64,000 nucleotides of DNA from an uncultured Desulfobulbus sp. (lineage in GTDB: Bacteria > Desulfobacterota > Desulfobulbia > Desulfobulbales > Desulfobulbaceae): assembly GCF_963665445.1 (NCBI RefSeq), contig NZ_OY762276.1, positions 1 through 64,000 on the forward strand, written 5' to 3'. Both the position numbers and the translations under genes were made by a program. Shown one piece after another: positions 57,017 to 64,000 of this stretch. The notes below the pieces were generated by a model. It saw nothing but the letters and a program-made list of their open reading frames with translations, had not been told where the DNA came from and did no database searches. Numbering within the stretch: position 1 is the first letter of the stretch; every line of letters starts with the position of its first letter.

Positions 57017-57412
57017 ATGAAAGAACTCGATGAACTGCAATTGCCCTCGGACCTCGGGTACACCGACGATCATGAATGGGCCCAGGTGACCGGTGCGACC
57101 GTGCGCATCGGCGTCAGCGACTATGCCCAGGATCAGCTGGGCGATATCGTCTTTGTCGAATTGCCGGCCGTGGGCGACAGTTTTGCCAAGGGCGAGGAGT
57201 TCGGCACCCTGGAGTCGGTCAAGGCGGTTTCCGAGCTGTACATGCCCATGTCCGGCGAGGTGGTTGCGGTCAATACGGCCCTCACCGATAGCCCCGAATT
57301 GATCAATGAAGATCCGTACGCCAACTGGATCATCGAGATCAAAGCCAGCAATCCCGGCGAATTTGACGAGCTGCACCAGGCGGCAGCCTACCTCGAAATG
57401 CTCAGAGGATAA
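57017..57412 (+). CDS. gcvH: Glycine cleavage H protein (lipoyl carrier)
   Basis: A 131-residue lipoyl-carrier protein that shuttles the aminomethyl group between P, T and L proteins. The lipoylated Lys69 is in GTLESVKAVSE, the invariant GcvH motif. AAAGGAG lies before ATG 57017 (a TTG three bases earlier is less likely). It follows gcvT directly and precedes the split P-protein genes. LipB and LipA, encoded downstream, would supply its lipoyl group. Confidence 0.95.
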   Translation: MKELDELQLPSDLGYTDDHEWAQVTGATVRIGVSDYAQDQLGDIVFVELPAVGDSFAKGEEFGTLESVKAVSELYMPMSGEVVAVNTALTDSPELINEDPYANWIIEIKASNPGEFDELHQAAAYLEMLRG

Positions 57413-57415
57413 ACT

Positions 57416-58744
57416 ATGCGCTACCTGCCCCATACCCCCGAAGAAATCAGCGAGATGCTCGAGGTTATCGGTTGCGACAGCTTGGATGGGCTGTTTGCCT
57501 CCGTTCCCGCCGACTGCCGCATGACCGCGTCCTGGAACCTGCCCCAGGCCAAGAGCGAGTGGCAGCTGAACGACCATATGCGCGCATTGGCCTCCGCCAT
57601 GGGGGTTGATGCGTCCGCCAAGGTACTGATCGGGGCGGGCAGCTATTGCCACCACATCCCCGAGACCGTACGGGCCCTGACGAGCCGTTCCGAGTTCCTC
57701 ACCGCCTATACCCCCTACCAGCCGGAGTTGGCCCAGGGCACCCTCCAGGGCATCTTCGAATACCAGACCCTGACCGCCCGTCTGCTTGGGGTGGATGTGG
57801 TCAACGCCTCGATGTACGACGGTGCCTCCGCCCTGGCCGAGGCCCTACTCATGGGGCTGCGCATTGCCAAGAAGAAAAAACGGGTGGCCGTGTCCAAGGC
57901 CGTTCACCCCCACTACCGGGCAGTGGTCCGGGCCTATCTCCAGCCCGCGGGCTTTGAGATCGTCGAGCTCGACTACGGTGCAGACGGGCGGACCGATCTC
58001 GGCGGGCTTGCCGACGACCTTGCGGCGGTGGCGCTGCAGTCGCCCAACTTCTTCGGTGTGATCGAGGATCTCAGCCAGGCCGGGACAACCATTCACGCTG
58101 CGGGCGCGCTCTTTGTCGCCGGTTTTTCCGAACCGCTTGCCTACGGCCTGGTGAAAAGCCCTGGTTCCTGCGGCGCGGATATCGTCTGCGGCGAGGGCCA
58201 GAGCTTCGGCATCGCCCCGTCCTTCGGCGGCCCGGGGCTGGGGATGTTCGGTTGCAAGGAACCCTACACCCGCAACATGCCCGGCCGTCTGGTCGGGGAG
58301 ACCAAGGATCTCGAAGGGCGGCGGGGCTACGTGCTGACGCTTGCCACCCGCGAGCAGCATATCCGCCGGGAAAAGGCGACCTCCAACATCTGCTCCAATC
58401 AGGGTATCTGCGCCATGACCGCGGCCATGTATATGGCTTCCCTTGGCGGGACCGGCATCGGTCAACTGGCCCGGCTCAACTTTGACAAGACCCAGTATTT
58501 GAAGAAGAGCCTCCAACAGGCCGGGGCCGAGATCGTCTTTGCCGCACCGAGCTTCAACGAATTCGTCGTCCGCTTCCCCGGAGACTTTGCGGCAGCCCGG
58601 CAGCGGCTGCTGGCCAAAAACATTGTCGTTGGCCTGGAGTTGGGGAAATTCTATCCTGAGTTGAGCGGGGCTTACCTGTTCTGCGTCACCGAGACGATCG
58701 ACAAACCAACCATGGACGCCATTGTCGCGGAGGTGGCAGCATGA
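57416..58744 (+). CDS. gcvPA: Glycine dehydrogenase P protein, subunit 1
   Basis: A 442-residue N-terminal half of the split P protein. YLPHTPEEISEMLEVIGCDSLDGLFASVP is the typical start, with FLTAYTPYQPELAQGTLQGIFEYQT, MYDGASALAEALLMGLR and CGEGQSFGIAPSFGGPGLGMFGCKEPYTRNMPGRLVGETKD further along. It forms a dimer-type complex with the subunit encoded by the next gene to decarboxylate glycine. The PLP lysine is in subunit 2. Its stop overlaps the next start (ATGA at 58741-58744). Confidence 0.94.
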   Translation: MRYLPHTPEEISEMLEVIGCDSLDGLFASVPADCRMTASWNLPQAKSEWQLNDHMRALASAMGVDASAKVLIGAGSYCHHIPETVRALTSRSEFLTAYTPYQPELAQGTLQGIFEYQTLTARLLGVDVVNASMYDGASALAEALLMGLRIAKKKKRVAVSKAVHPHYRAVVRAYLQPAGFEIVELDYGADGRTDLGGLADDLAAVALQSPNFFGVIEDLSQAGTTIHAAGALFVAGFSEPLAYGLVKSPGSCGADIVCGEGQSFGIAPSFGGPGLGMFGCKEPYTRNMPGRLVGETKDLEGRRGYVLTLATREQHIRREKATSNICSNQGICAMTAAMYMASLGGTGIGQLARLNFDKTQYLKKSLQQAGAEIVFAAPSFNEFVVRFPGDFAAARQRLLAKNIVVGLELGKFYPELSGAYLFCVTETIDKPTMDAIVAEVAA

Positions 58745-60225
58745 GTACGCAACCAAATACAACCCTGGGGACCGGCGGACTGATCTTCAATGAACCGCTG
58801 TTGTGGGAACGGGGCAAAAAGGGACGGGTCGGCATGTCGATTCCAGAAAGCGATGTGCCCGCAGCAGACCTGGACGCCGCCCTTGCCAGCGAAGGCGTGG
58901 ATTTTCCCGACTTGAGCGAGGTGGACGTGGTCCGACATTACACCCGTCTCTCCCAGTGGAACTTCGGCGTCGACAGCGGCATGTACCCGCTCGGTTCCTG
59001 CACCATGAAGTACAACCCCAAGACCAACGAGCGTCAGGCGGCGACACCGGCCATTGCCGGTGCCCACCCCATGCTCGAGGATGGCCTCTGTCAGGGGACC
59101 TTGCAACTGCTCTTTGAACTGCAGCAGTATCTCGCCGCCATCACCGGCCTGGACGCGGTGTCCCTGCAACCGGCCGCAGGTGCCCACGGCGAGCTGACCG
59201 GCATGCTCATCTTCCATGCCTACCACCGGAACCAGGGCAGGCAGCGGCACAAGATCCTCATTCCGGATACGGCCCACGGCACCAACCCGGCATCGGCCGC
59301 GCTCTGTGGCTTCAAGGCCGTTCCGGTCAAATCGGGCGAGGACGGCATGCTCGATCCGGCCCTGGTGGCCTCGCTGATGGACGAGGACACCGCCGGCATC
59401 ATGATCACCAACCCCAACACCCTGGGGCTTTTTGAAGAGAGCATCCGCGAGATCGCCGAGATCGTCCATGCCAAGGGCGGCCTGGTCTACGGCGATGGCG
59501 CCAACATGAACGCGGTGCTCGGGGTGATCGATGCCAAGGCCTGCGGCATCGATGTGCTCCACCTCAACCTCCACAAGACCTTTTCCACCCCGCACGGCGG
59601 CGGCGGCCCCGGTGCCGGGCCGGTCTGCGTGACCACCGCGCTTGAGCCCTTTCTGCCTGTACCGCGGGTGGTTATCGTCGATGGCCAGTATCGCCTCGAG
59701 GAAAACCACCCGCTCTCCGTTGGCCGGGTGCATGCCTTCCACGGCAACTTCGGGGTGTTGGTCAAGGCCTACAGCTATATTCTCTCCATGGGCGAAGAGG
59801 GCTTGCATCAGGTCAGCCGGTTGGCGGTACTCAATGCCAACTATATCAAGGAACAGCTCAAGGGCGTTTTCCATCTGCCCTATGACCGGCCCTGCATGCA
59901 CGAATGCGTGTTTTCCGACCAGAATCAGCAGGCCGATAAAATCACCACCCTGGATATGGCCAAACGGTTGATCGATTACGGCTACCACCCGCCGACCATC
60001 TACTTTCCCCTGGTGGTGCACGGGGCGATGATGATTGAGCCCACCGAGAGCGAGTGCAAGGCGGATATCGACCAGTTCATCGCCACCCTCAAACGCATTG
60101 CCGAGGAGGCCAAGACGGATCCGGAGCTGCTCCATCAGGCCCCGCAACGGACCAAGGTGCGGCGGCTGGACGAGGTCCAGGCGGCCCGTTGTCCCTGCCT
60201 GGTCGGTTTGCCGTTGGCCGAATAG
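58741..60225 (+). CDS. gcvPB: Glycine dehydrogenase P protein, subunit 2
   Basis: A 494-residue C-terminal half of the split P protein, carrying the PLP-binding Lys279 in HLNLHKTFSTPHGGGGPGAGPV. LYGDGANMNAVLG provides the cofactor Asp, and SWNFGVDSG-type N-terminal blocks (QWNFGVDSGMYPLGSCTMKYNPK) are conserved. It overlaps gcvPA by 4 bases. The stop is TAG (60223-60225), which shows that TAG ends translation in the host genes. Functionally coupled to gcvH and gcvT. Confidence 0.95.
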   Translation: MSTQPNTTLGTGGLIFNEPLLWERGKKGRVGMSIPESDVPAADLDAALASEGVDFPDLSEVDVVRHYTRLSQWNFGVDSGMYPLGSCTMKYNPKTNERQAATPAIAGAHPMLEDGLCQGTLQLLFELQQYLAAITGLDAVSLQPAAGAHGELTGMLIFHAYHRNQGRQRHKILIPDTAHGTNPASAALCGFKAVPVKSGEDGMLDPALVASLMDEDTAGIMITNPNTLGLFEESIREIAEIVHAKGGLVYGDGANMNAVLGVIDAKACGIDVLHLNLHKTFSTPHGGGGPGAGPVCVTTALEPFLPVPRVVIVDGQYRLEENHPLSVGRVHAFHGNFGVLVKAYSYILSMGEEGLHQVSRLAVLNANYIKEQLKGVFHLPYDRPCMHECVFSDQNQQADKITTLDMAKRLIDYGYHPPTIYFPLVVHGAMMIEPTESECKADIDQFIATLKRIAEEAKTDPELLHQAPQRTKVRRLDEVQAARCPCLVGLPLAE

Positions 60226-60232
60226 CGGAACC

Positions 60233-60931
60233 ATGATCAACACGGCCGGTTTTGTCGACCTGGGGCTGCAGCCCTACGTGCAGGTGCATGCGCTCCAGGT
60301 CGGCCTGGCCACGGCCTTGCACCATGGCGATCTTGATCGGGATCAGTTCCTCTGCGTGGAGCATCCTTCGGTCTACACCCTGGGACGCCATGGCAGCCGT
60401 TCTCATCTCGGGGTGAGCGAGGACTTTCTCGCCAAGCGCGGCATCGAGGTGGTCACCATCGAGCGCGGAGGGGAGATCACCTACCACGGTCCGGGGCAGT
60501 TGGTCCTCTATCCGATTCTTCGCCTGAAACAACATCGCCTGCGGGTGGGCGAGTATGTCTGCCTGATGGAGGAGTTGATGCTGCGCCTGGCCGCGGACTG
60601 CGGGGTGAGGGCCAACCGCGATCCCCGCAATCACGGCGTCTGGGTCGGCAACAACAAGCTGGGCAGTATCGGCATCGCCATCCGCCACGGTGTCACCTTT
60701 CATGGCCTGGCCTTGAACGTGGAGCTCGACCTGACCCCCTTTTCCTGGATCAATCCCTGCGGCCTCACCGGGGTGGGCATGACCTCGTTTGTTCATGAAG
60801 GCGCCAACTGCTCCATGGCCCAGGTCAAAGCGCATCTGCGGATGCATCTTGAAGAACTCTTCACCCTCAATCTGCAGACCGTGAGCGAGGCCTCGCTCCT
60901 CGTAGCCCTGCAAGGAACACCTGCTCCATGA
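60233..60931 (+). CDS. lipB: Octanoyltransferase LipB
   Basis: A 232-residue transferase that moves octanoyl groups from acyl carrier protein to lipoyl domains. Motifs: RGGEITYHGPGQLVLYP, GNNKLGSIGIAIRHGVTFHGLALNV with Lys142, and NPCGLTGVGMTS with the acyl-accepting Cys176. ATG 60233 is 7 bases after the gcvPB stop. Its end overlaps lipA by 4 bases. In this operon its obvious target is GcvH. Confidence 0.94.
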   Translation: MINTAGFVDLGLQPYVQVHALQVGLATALHHGDLDRDQFLCVEHPSVYTLGRHGSRSHLGVSEDFLAKRGIEVVTIERGGEITYHGPGQLVLYPILRLKQHRLRVGEYVCLMEELMLRLAADCGVRANRDPRNHGVWVGNNKLGSIGIAIRHGVTFHGLALNVELDLTPFSWINPCGLTGVGMTSFVHEGANCSMAQVKAHLRMHLEELFTLNLQTVSEASLLVALQGTPAP

Positions 60932-61809
60932 CCCAGCAACCAAAGCCCCCTTGGCTCAAACGGAAACTGCCCTCCGGTCCCCAGTACGAACGCATCCGTC
61001 ACCTGATCAAGGATCAATGTCTCAGCACCGTCTGCCAGGAGGCGATGTGTCCCAACCAGTTTGAATGTTTCGGCAAGGGCGCTGCCACCTTCATGATCCT
61101 GGGGGATCGCTGCAGCCGCAACTGCCGCTTCTGCGCCGTGGGGCATGGGCCGCAGGGCCTGCCTGACCCGGACGAGCCCCGGCGGGTGGCCGAGGCGGTG
61201 CAGACCATGGGGCTGTCCTACTGCGTGATCACCTCGGTAACCCGCGACGATCTTGAAGATGGCGGTGCCGCCCATTTTGCCGCCACTATCCGGGCGATCC
61301 GAGCCTTGACGCCCCAGACCCTGATCGAGGTCCTCATTCCCGACTTCCAAGGTGATGTCGAGGCCCTGCGAATCGTACTCGAGGCAGGCCCGGAGGTGCT
61401 CAACCATAACCTGGAAACCGTGCCTTCCCTCTATGCGACTGTCCGTCCACAGGCAGACTACAACCAGAGTTTACAGGTCTTGCACCGGAGCAAGAATTTT
61501 GCCCCTGAGGTGGTGAGCAAATGCGGCATTATGGTGGGGCTTGGGGAGAGCAGGGAGGAACTGAGCGAGCTGATGCGGGATCTGCGCCAGGTGGGCTGCG
61601 ATATCCTCACCATGGGCCAGTATCTGCAACCGTCAAAAAATCATCTGCCCGTGGTGCGCTATGTGCCTCCGGAGGAGTTTGCCGAGCTCGAGCAGGAGGC
61701 GCTTGCCCTGGGATTCGGTGCCGTGGCAGCAGCCCCCTTTGTTCGCAGTTCCTATCAGGCGGAGGCCCTGTTTCGCCGTGCCCTGGAGATGTCCGCTGCA
61801 GGAGGGTAA
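60928..61809 (+). CDS. lipA: Lipoyl synthase LipA
   Basis: A 293-residue radical-SAM enzyme that inserts two sulfurs into the octanoyl chain. The auxiliary cluster cysteines are C36, C41 and C47 (VCQEAMCPNQFECF). The radical-SAM cluster is C62-C66-C69 (RCSRNCRFCA), and the C-terminal RSSY supplies the Ser ligand. Start ATG 60928 overlaps the lipB end. It completes a gcv-lip operon that can both make and use lipoyl-GcvH. Confidence 0.95.
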   Translation: MTQQPKPPWLKRKLPSGPQYERIRHLIKDQCLSTVCQEAMCPNQFECFGKGAATFMILGDRCSRNCRFCAVGHGPQGLPDPDEPRRVAEAVQTMGLSYCVITSVTRDDLEDGGAAHFAATIRAIRALTPQTLIEVLIPDFQGDVEALRIVLEAGPEVLNHNLETVPSLYATVRPQADYNQSLQVLHRSKNFAPEVVSKCGIMVGLGESREELSELMRDLRQVGCDILTMGQYLQPSKNHLPVVRYVPPEEFAELEQEALALGFGAVAAAPFVRSSYQAEALFRRALEMSAAGG

Positions 61810-61934
61810 GGCTCTTTTTTTCGTGGAGTTGACACCAACAGGAGAATGGTTCATTATAGACGCTTCCATTATGTGTGTTTTCGCGCTGAACCCGCGACAA
61901 ACATTTCTCCCGATGCGTCAACGACCGGTATCCC

Positions 61935-62870
61935 ATGTTAAAACGAAAAAATACAGTCCTGCAGCTGGCGCAGTTCCTGGCCCTGGTGGCCAGTCTGCTG
62001 ATTGCAGGGCAGATAGGCTACACCTTGTATCAAGGTGCCCCCCTCTGTCTCAATGACGGCTGCAAGGTGGTGGAAAAGCTGACCCGGGTCTCCCCCCTGA
62101 TCATCAACGTGGCGGGTTTGCTCTTTTTTCAGATCGTCTACTGGGGCCTGCATGCGGCCAGGGGCGATCAGCGGCGTGTCCCGGCCTTTATCAAAACCGT
62201 GCTGCTGGCCGGGCTGGCGGCGGAAGGGGTGCTGATCAGTTTTCAGTATCTGGTGGCGCAGACCTTCTGTACCTACTGTATCGGTATCTTTGGTTTTGTG
62301 GTGGCACTCAATCTGCTCTTAGGTCTACGCCAGGTATTGGCCGGTATTTTGATTTGTGCGGCGGCCAGCCTCTCCTTTGCCGGCCTGGATGTGAGCAAGA
62401 CTGTCCCGGGCAAGGTCGCTTTCACCGGTGGAGTCATGGCGCAGCGTTCGGGCGCAGCCAATGCACCGGAACATTACCTCTTTTTTTCCTCGACCTGTCC
62501 GCACTGCGAAAAAGTGCTTGCCGCCCTGAAAACCGACACCAGGCCCACGGTGTTTTTCAACCCGATCGACAAGGTGGCAACCATCGACATCCCGCAGGTG
62601 CTGTATCGTCCGGGCTACTCCTTTGGCCTCAACAAGAACCTGCTCAGCTCGCTGGGGATTGACGAAGTTCCGGTCCTCATCACCAAAACCGCCGAGGGGT
62701 TGATGATCCGCAAGGGGGAGACTGCCATCCTGGGCTACCTGACCGCCCCGGTGCAACCTGCCCCGGTGAGCGGGAAATCCGAGCCGCTTCTCCTGCCTGG
62801 CAGCAGTGACGGCTGTCAGGTTTCCGCAGACTGCAGCAACACCTCGTCCGGGCAATCTTCCCTGCAGTAA
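61935..62870 (+). CDS. VKOR-thioredoxin-like fusion
   Basis: A 311-residue membrane oxidoreductase. The N-terminal half is a four-helix VKOR domain with loop cysteines C38 and C43 (PLCLNDGCKVVEKL) and the redox pair C112-C115 (TFCTYCIGIF). The C-terminal half is a thioredoxin-like domain with CPHC at 188-191 (FFSSTCPHCEKVL). VKOR oxidises quinone-linked disulfides and the fused domain would pass them to exported proteins, replacing DsbB/DsbA. It lies 125 bases after lipA, so it may not be in the gcv operon. A Ser/Gly-rich tail with a CQVSADC pair ends it. Confidence 0.88.
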   Translation: MLKRKNTVLQLAQFLALVASLLIAGQIGYTLYQGAPLCLNDGCKVVEKLTRVSPLIINVAGLLFFQIVYWGLHAARGDQRRVPAFIKTVLLAGLAAEGVLISFQYLVAQTFCTYCIGIFGFVVALNLLLGLRQVLAGILICAAASLSFAGLDVSKTVPGKVAFTGGVMAQRSGAANAPEHYLFFSSTCPHCEKVLAALKTDTRPTVFFNPIDKVATIDIPQVLYRPGYSFGLNKNLLSSLGIDEVPVLITKTAEGLMIRKGETAILGYLTAPVQPAPVSGKSEPLLLPGSSDGCQVSADCSNTSSGQSSLQ

Positions 62871-62881
62871 ATCCTCCCGTC

Positions 62882-62912
62882 TCTGGATCAGGCTCCAAGG
62901 GCCTGATCCAGA
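62882..62912. terminator. Convergent-gene hairpin overlapping the metY stop
   Basis: TCTGGATCAGGC and GCCTGATCCAGA form a perfect 12-bp stem with a 7-base loop between the convergent VKOR-fusion and metY genes. The metY stop codon (62888-62890) lies inside the stem. No T tract follows. Confidence 0.6.
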
Positions 62913-64000
62913 TCCCAGAACAGATCCTCCGCATCCTCCAGACCGATACTGAGGCGAATCATATCCGGCGTTACCCCGGATGCCCGCAGCTCCTCTTCGC
63001 TCAGCTGGCTGTGGGTGGTGCTTGCCGGATGGATGGCCAGGCTCTTGGCATCGCCGATGTTGGCCACATGGCTGAACAACTGCAGGTGGTCGATGAAGCG
63101 CTGGCCCGCCTCGCGTCCGCCCTTGATGCCGAAGGTGAGGATGGCCCCCGCGCCCTTGGGCAGGTATCGCATGGCCCGCTCATGGCTGGGGTGATCGCTG
63201 AGGCCGGGATAATTGACCCAGGCGACGCGGTCGTGTTCGCGCAGAAATTGGGCCACAGCCAGGGTGTTTGCCACATGACGATCCATGCGCAGACTCAGGG
63301 TCTCGATTCCCTGGACGGTCAGCCAACTGTTGAACGGCGAGGCCGAGACTCCCAGATCGCGGAGCATCTGTACCCGCGCCTTGAGGATAAAGGCCGGTGC
63401 GCCGAGACCGGCGTAGACCAGACCGTGGTAGGAGGGATCCGGCTCGGTGAAGTTGGCGAACCGGCCCGAGTTCCAGGCGAAACTGCCGCCGTCGATGAGC
63501 ATGCCGCCCAGGCAGGTGCCGTGGCCGTTGAGGAATTTGGTAGTGCTGTGGCTGACGATGTTGGCGCCCAGCTCCAGCGGTCGGCAGAGATAGGGCGTAC
63601 CCACGGTGTTGTCGATCATCAGCGGGATGTTGTGCGCCCGGGCAATGTCTCCGACCTCGGTAAAGGGAAAGACGATGAGCCCCGGGTTGCCCAGGGTTTC
63701 GCCGTAGATCAGCTTGGTGTTAGGGCGAATGGCGCGGGCAAAGGAATCAGGATCGGCCGGATCGGCGAAGCTGACCTCGATGCCCAGGCGGGGCAGGGTG
63801 TAGCGAAGCTGGTTGTAGGTGCCGCCATAGAGGCTGTTGCTGGAGACGATATGGTCGCCCGCCTCACAGAGGGTGAAGAAGGCCAGGGTCTGGGCGCCGT
63901 GGCCGCTGCTGGCCGCAAGTCCTGCAATGCCGCCTTCCAGCGAGCTCACCCGTTGCTCGAGGGCGTCGGTGGTCGGGTTCATGATCCGGGTGTAGATGTT
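62888..64000 (-). CDS. metY: O-acetylhomoserine sulfhydrylase (MetY-type), partial
   Basis: The frame is open to the right edge, so the N-terminus is missing. It is a Cys/Met-metabolism PLP enzyme: IYTRIMNPTTDALEQRVSSLEGG at the visible start, SHSTTKFLNGHGTCLGGMLIDGG with the PLP Lys, and HPASTTHSQLSEEELRASGVTPDMIRLSIGLED at the end. The family makes homocysteine from O-acetylhomoserine and sulfide. The large internal segment NSGRFANFTEPDPSYHGLVY is typical of MetY rather than MetB/MetC. About 370 of roughly 430 residues are present. Confidence 0.9.
   Translation of the reverse strand, partial: NIYTRIMNPTTDALEQRVSSLEGGIAGLAASSGHGAQTLAFFTLCEAGDHIVSSNSLYGGTYNQLRYTLPRLGIEVSFADPADPDSFARAIRPNTKLIYGETLGNPGLIVFPFTEVGDIARAHNIPLMIDNTVGTPYLCRPLELGANIVSHSTTKFLNGHGTCLGGMLIDGGSFAWNSGRFANFTEPDPSYHGLVYAGLGAPAFILKARVQMLRDLGVSASPFNSWLTVQGIETLSLRMDRHVANTLAVAQFLREHDRVAWVNYPGLSDHPSHERAMRYLPKGAGAILTFGIKGGREAGQRFIDHLQLFSHVANIGDAKSLAIHPASTTHSQLSEEELRASGVTPDMIRLSIGLEDAEDLFWDLDQALGA

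Overview
The window looks like a GC-rich chromosome of a Desulfobacterota-type (Desulfobulbales-like) anaerobe. It carries an N-type ATPase operon, an HdrD-like iron-sulfur protein, a split-P glycine cleavage system, RecBCD, VKOR, and several Cache/CHASE/PAS signalling proteins. The lineage is inferred from gene content only. No rRNA, no tRNA and no CRISPR array were found.

Region 1 (1-8250) is an AT-rich accessory island. It holds the C-terminal part of a type I restriction subunit (HsdR), a small hypothetical gene, a minus-strand mobile-element module (2411-6047), and a three-gene plus-strand unit with a nucleotidyltransferase-like DUF6932-type gene. The mobile module is the main discovery. 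Four of its genes (family-A-polymerase-like replication protein, two unknown small proteins, AlpA-like HTH protein) are open along their full length only if TAG is a sense codon. Thirteen in-frame TAGs occur, with no internal TAA or TGA and no frameshift. Each gene ends at TAA or TGA; three have good ribosome binding sites, two pairs overlap, and both transcription units end in rho-independent terminators. Host genes such as gcvPB use TAG as a real stop, so any recoding is confined to the element. No suppressor tRNA was found here.

Region 2 (8250-10790) is a decay zone: a frameshifted secreted-protein pseudogene, a secreted protein built of five 72-bp repeats, and an N-terminally truncated ISL3 transposase abutting atpG.

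Region 3 (10764-16855, minus) is an N-ATPase operon atpD-C-Q-B-E-F-A-G that lacks atpR. Its c subunit keeps the ES...Y motif but has Met where Gln/Glu is usual.

Region 4 (17236-41000) carries two MFS transporters, an IS200-type element with a frameshifted transposase, a MarR regulator, an orphan HigA-like protein, two PAS histidine kinases, a rhodanese/MauE/HdrD-like cluster, a chemoreceptor, a periplasmic-binding-domain GGDEF-EAL protein, a DUF2145 gene, a KdnB-like dehydrogenase, a DUF2971 gene and a PfkB kinase.

Region 5 (41394-64000) contains recC-recB-recD, a LysR regulator, a Ca-binding-motif protein, an ADP-ribosylglycohydrolase, a Fur/PerR-like regulator followed by tpx, and an Lrp-gcvT-gcvH-gcvPA-gcvPB-lipB-lipA cluster. 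This joins glycine cleavage to lipoylation of GcvH. A VKOR-thioredoxin fusion and a partial metY close the window.

An approximately 95-bp intergenic repeat with a terminal hairpin occurs five times (about 21.2, 21.9, 24.5, 41.0 and 54.8 kb), always in the GC-rich host part.
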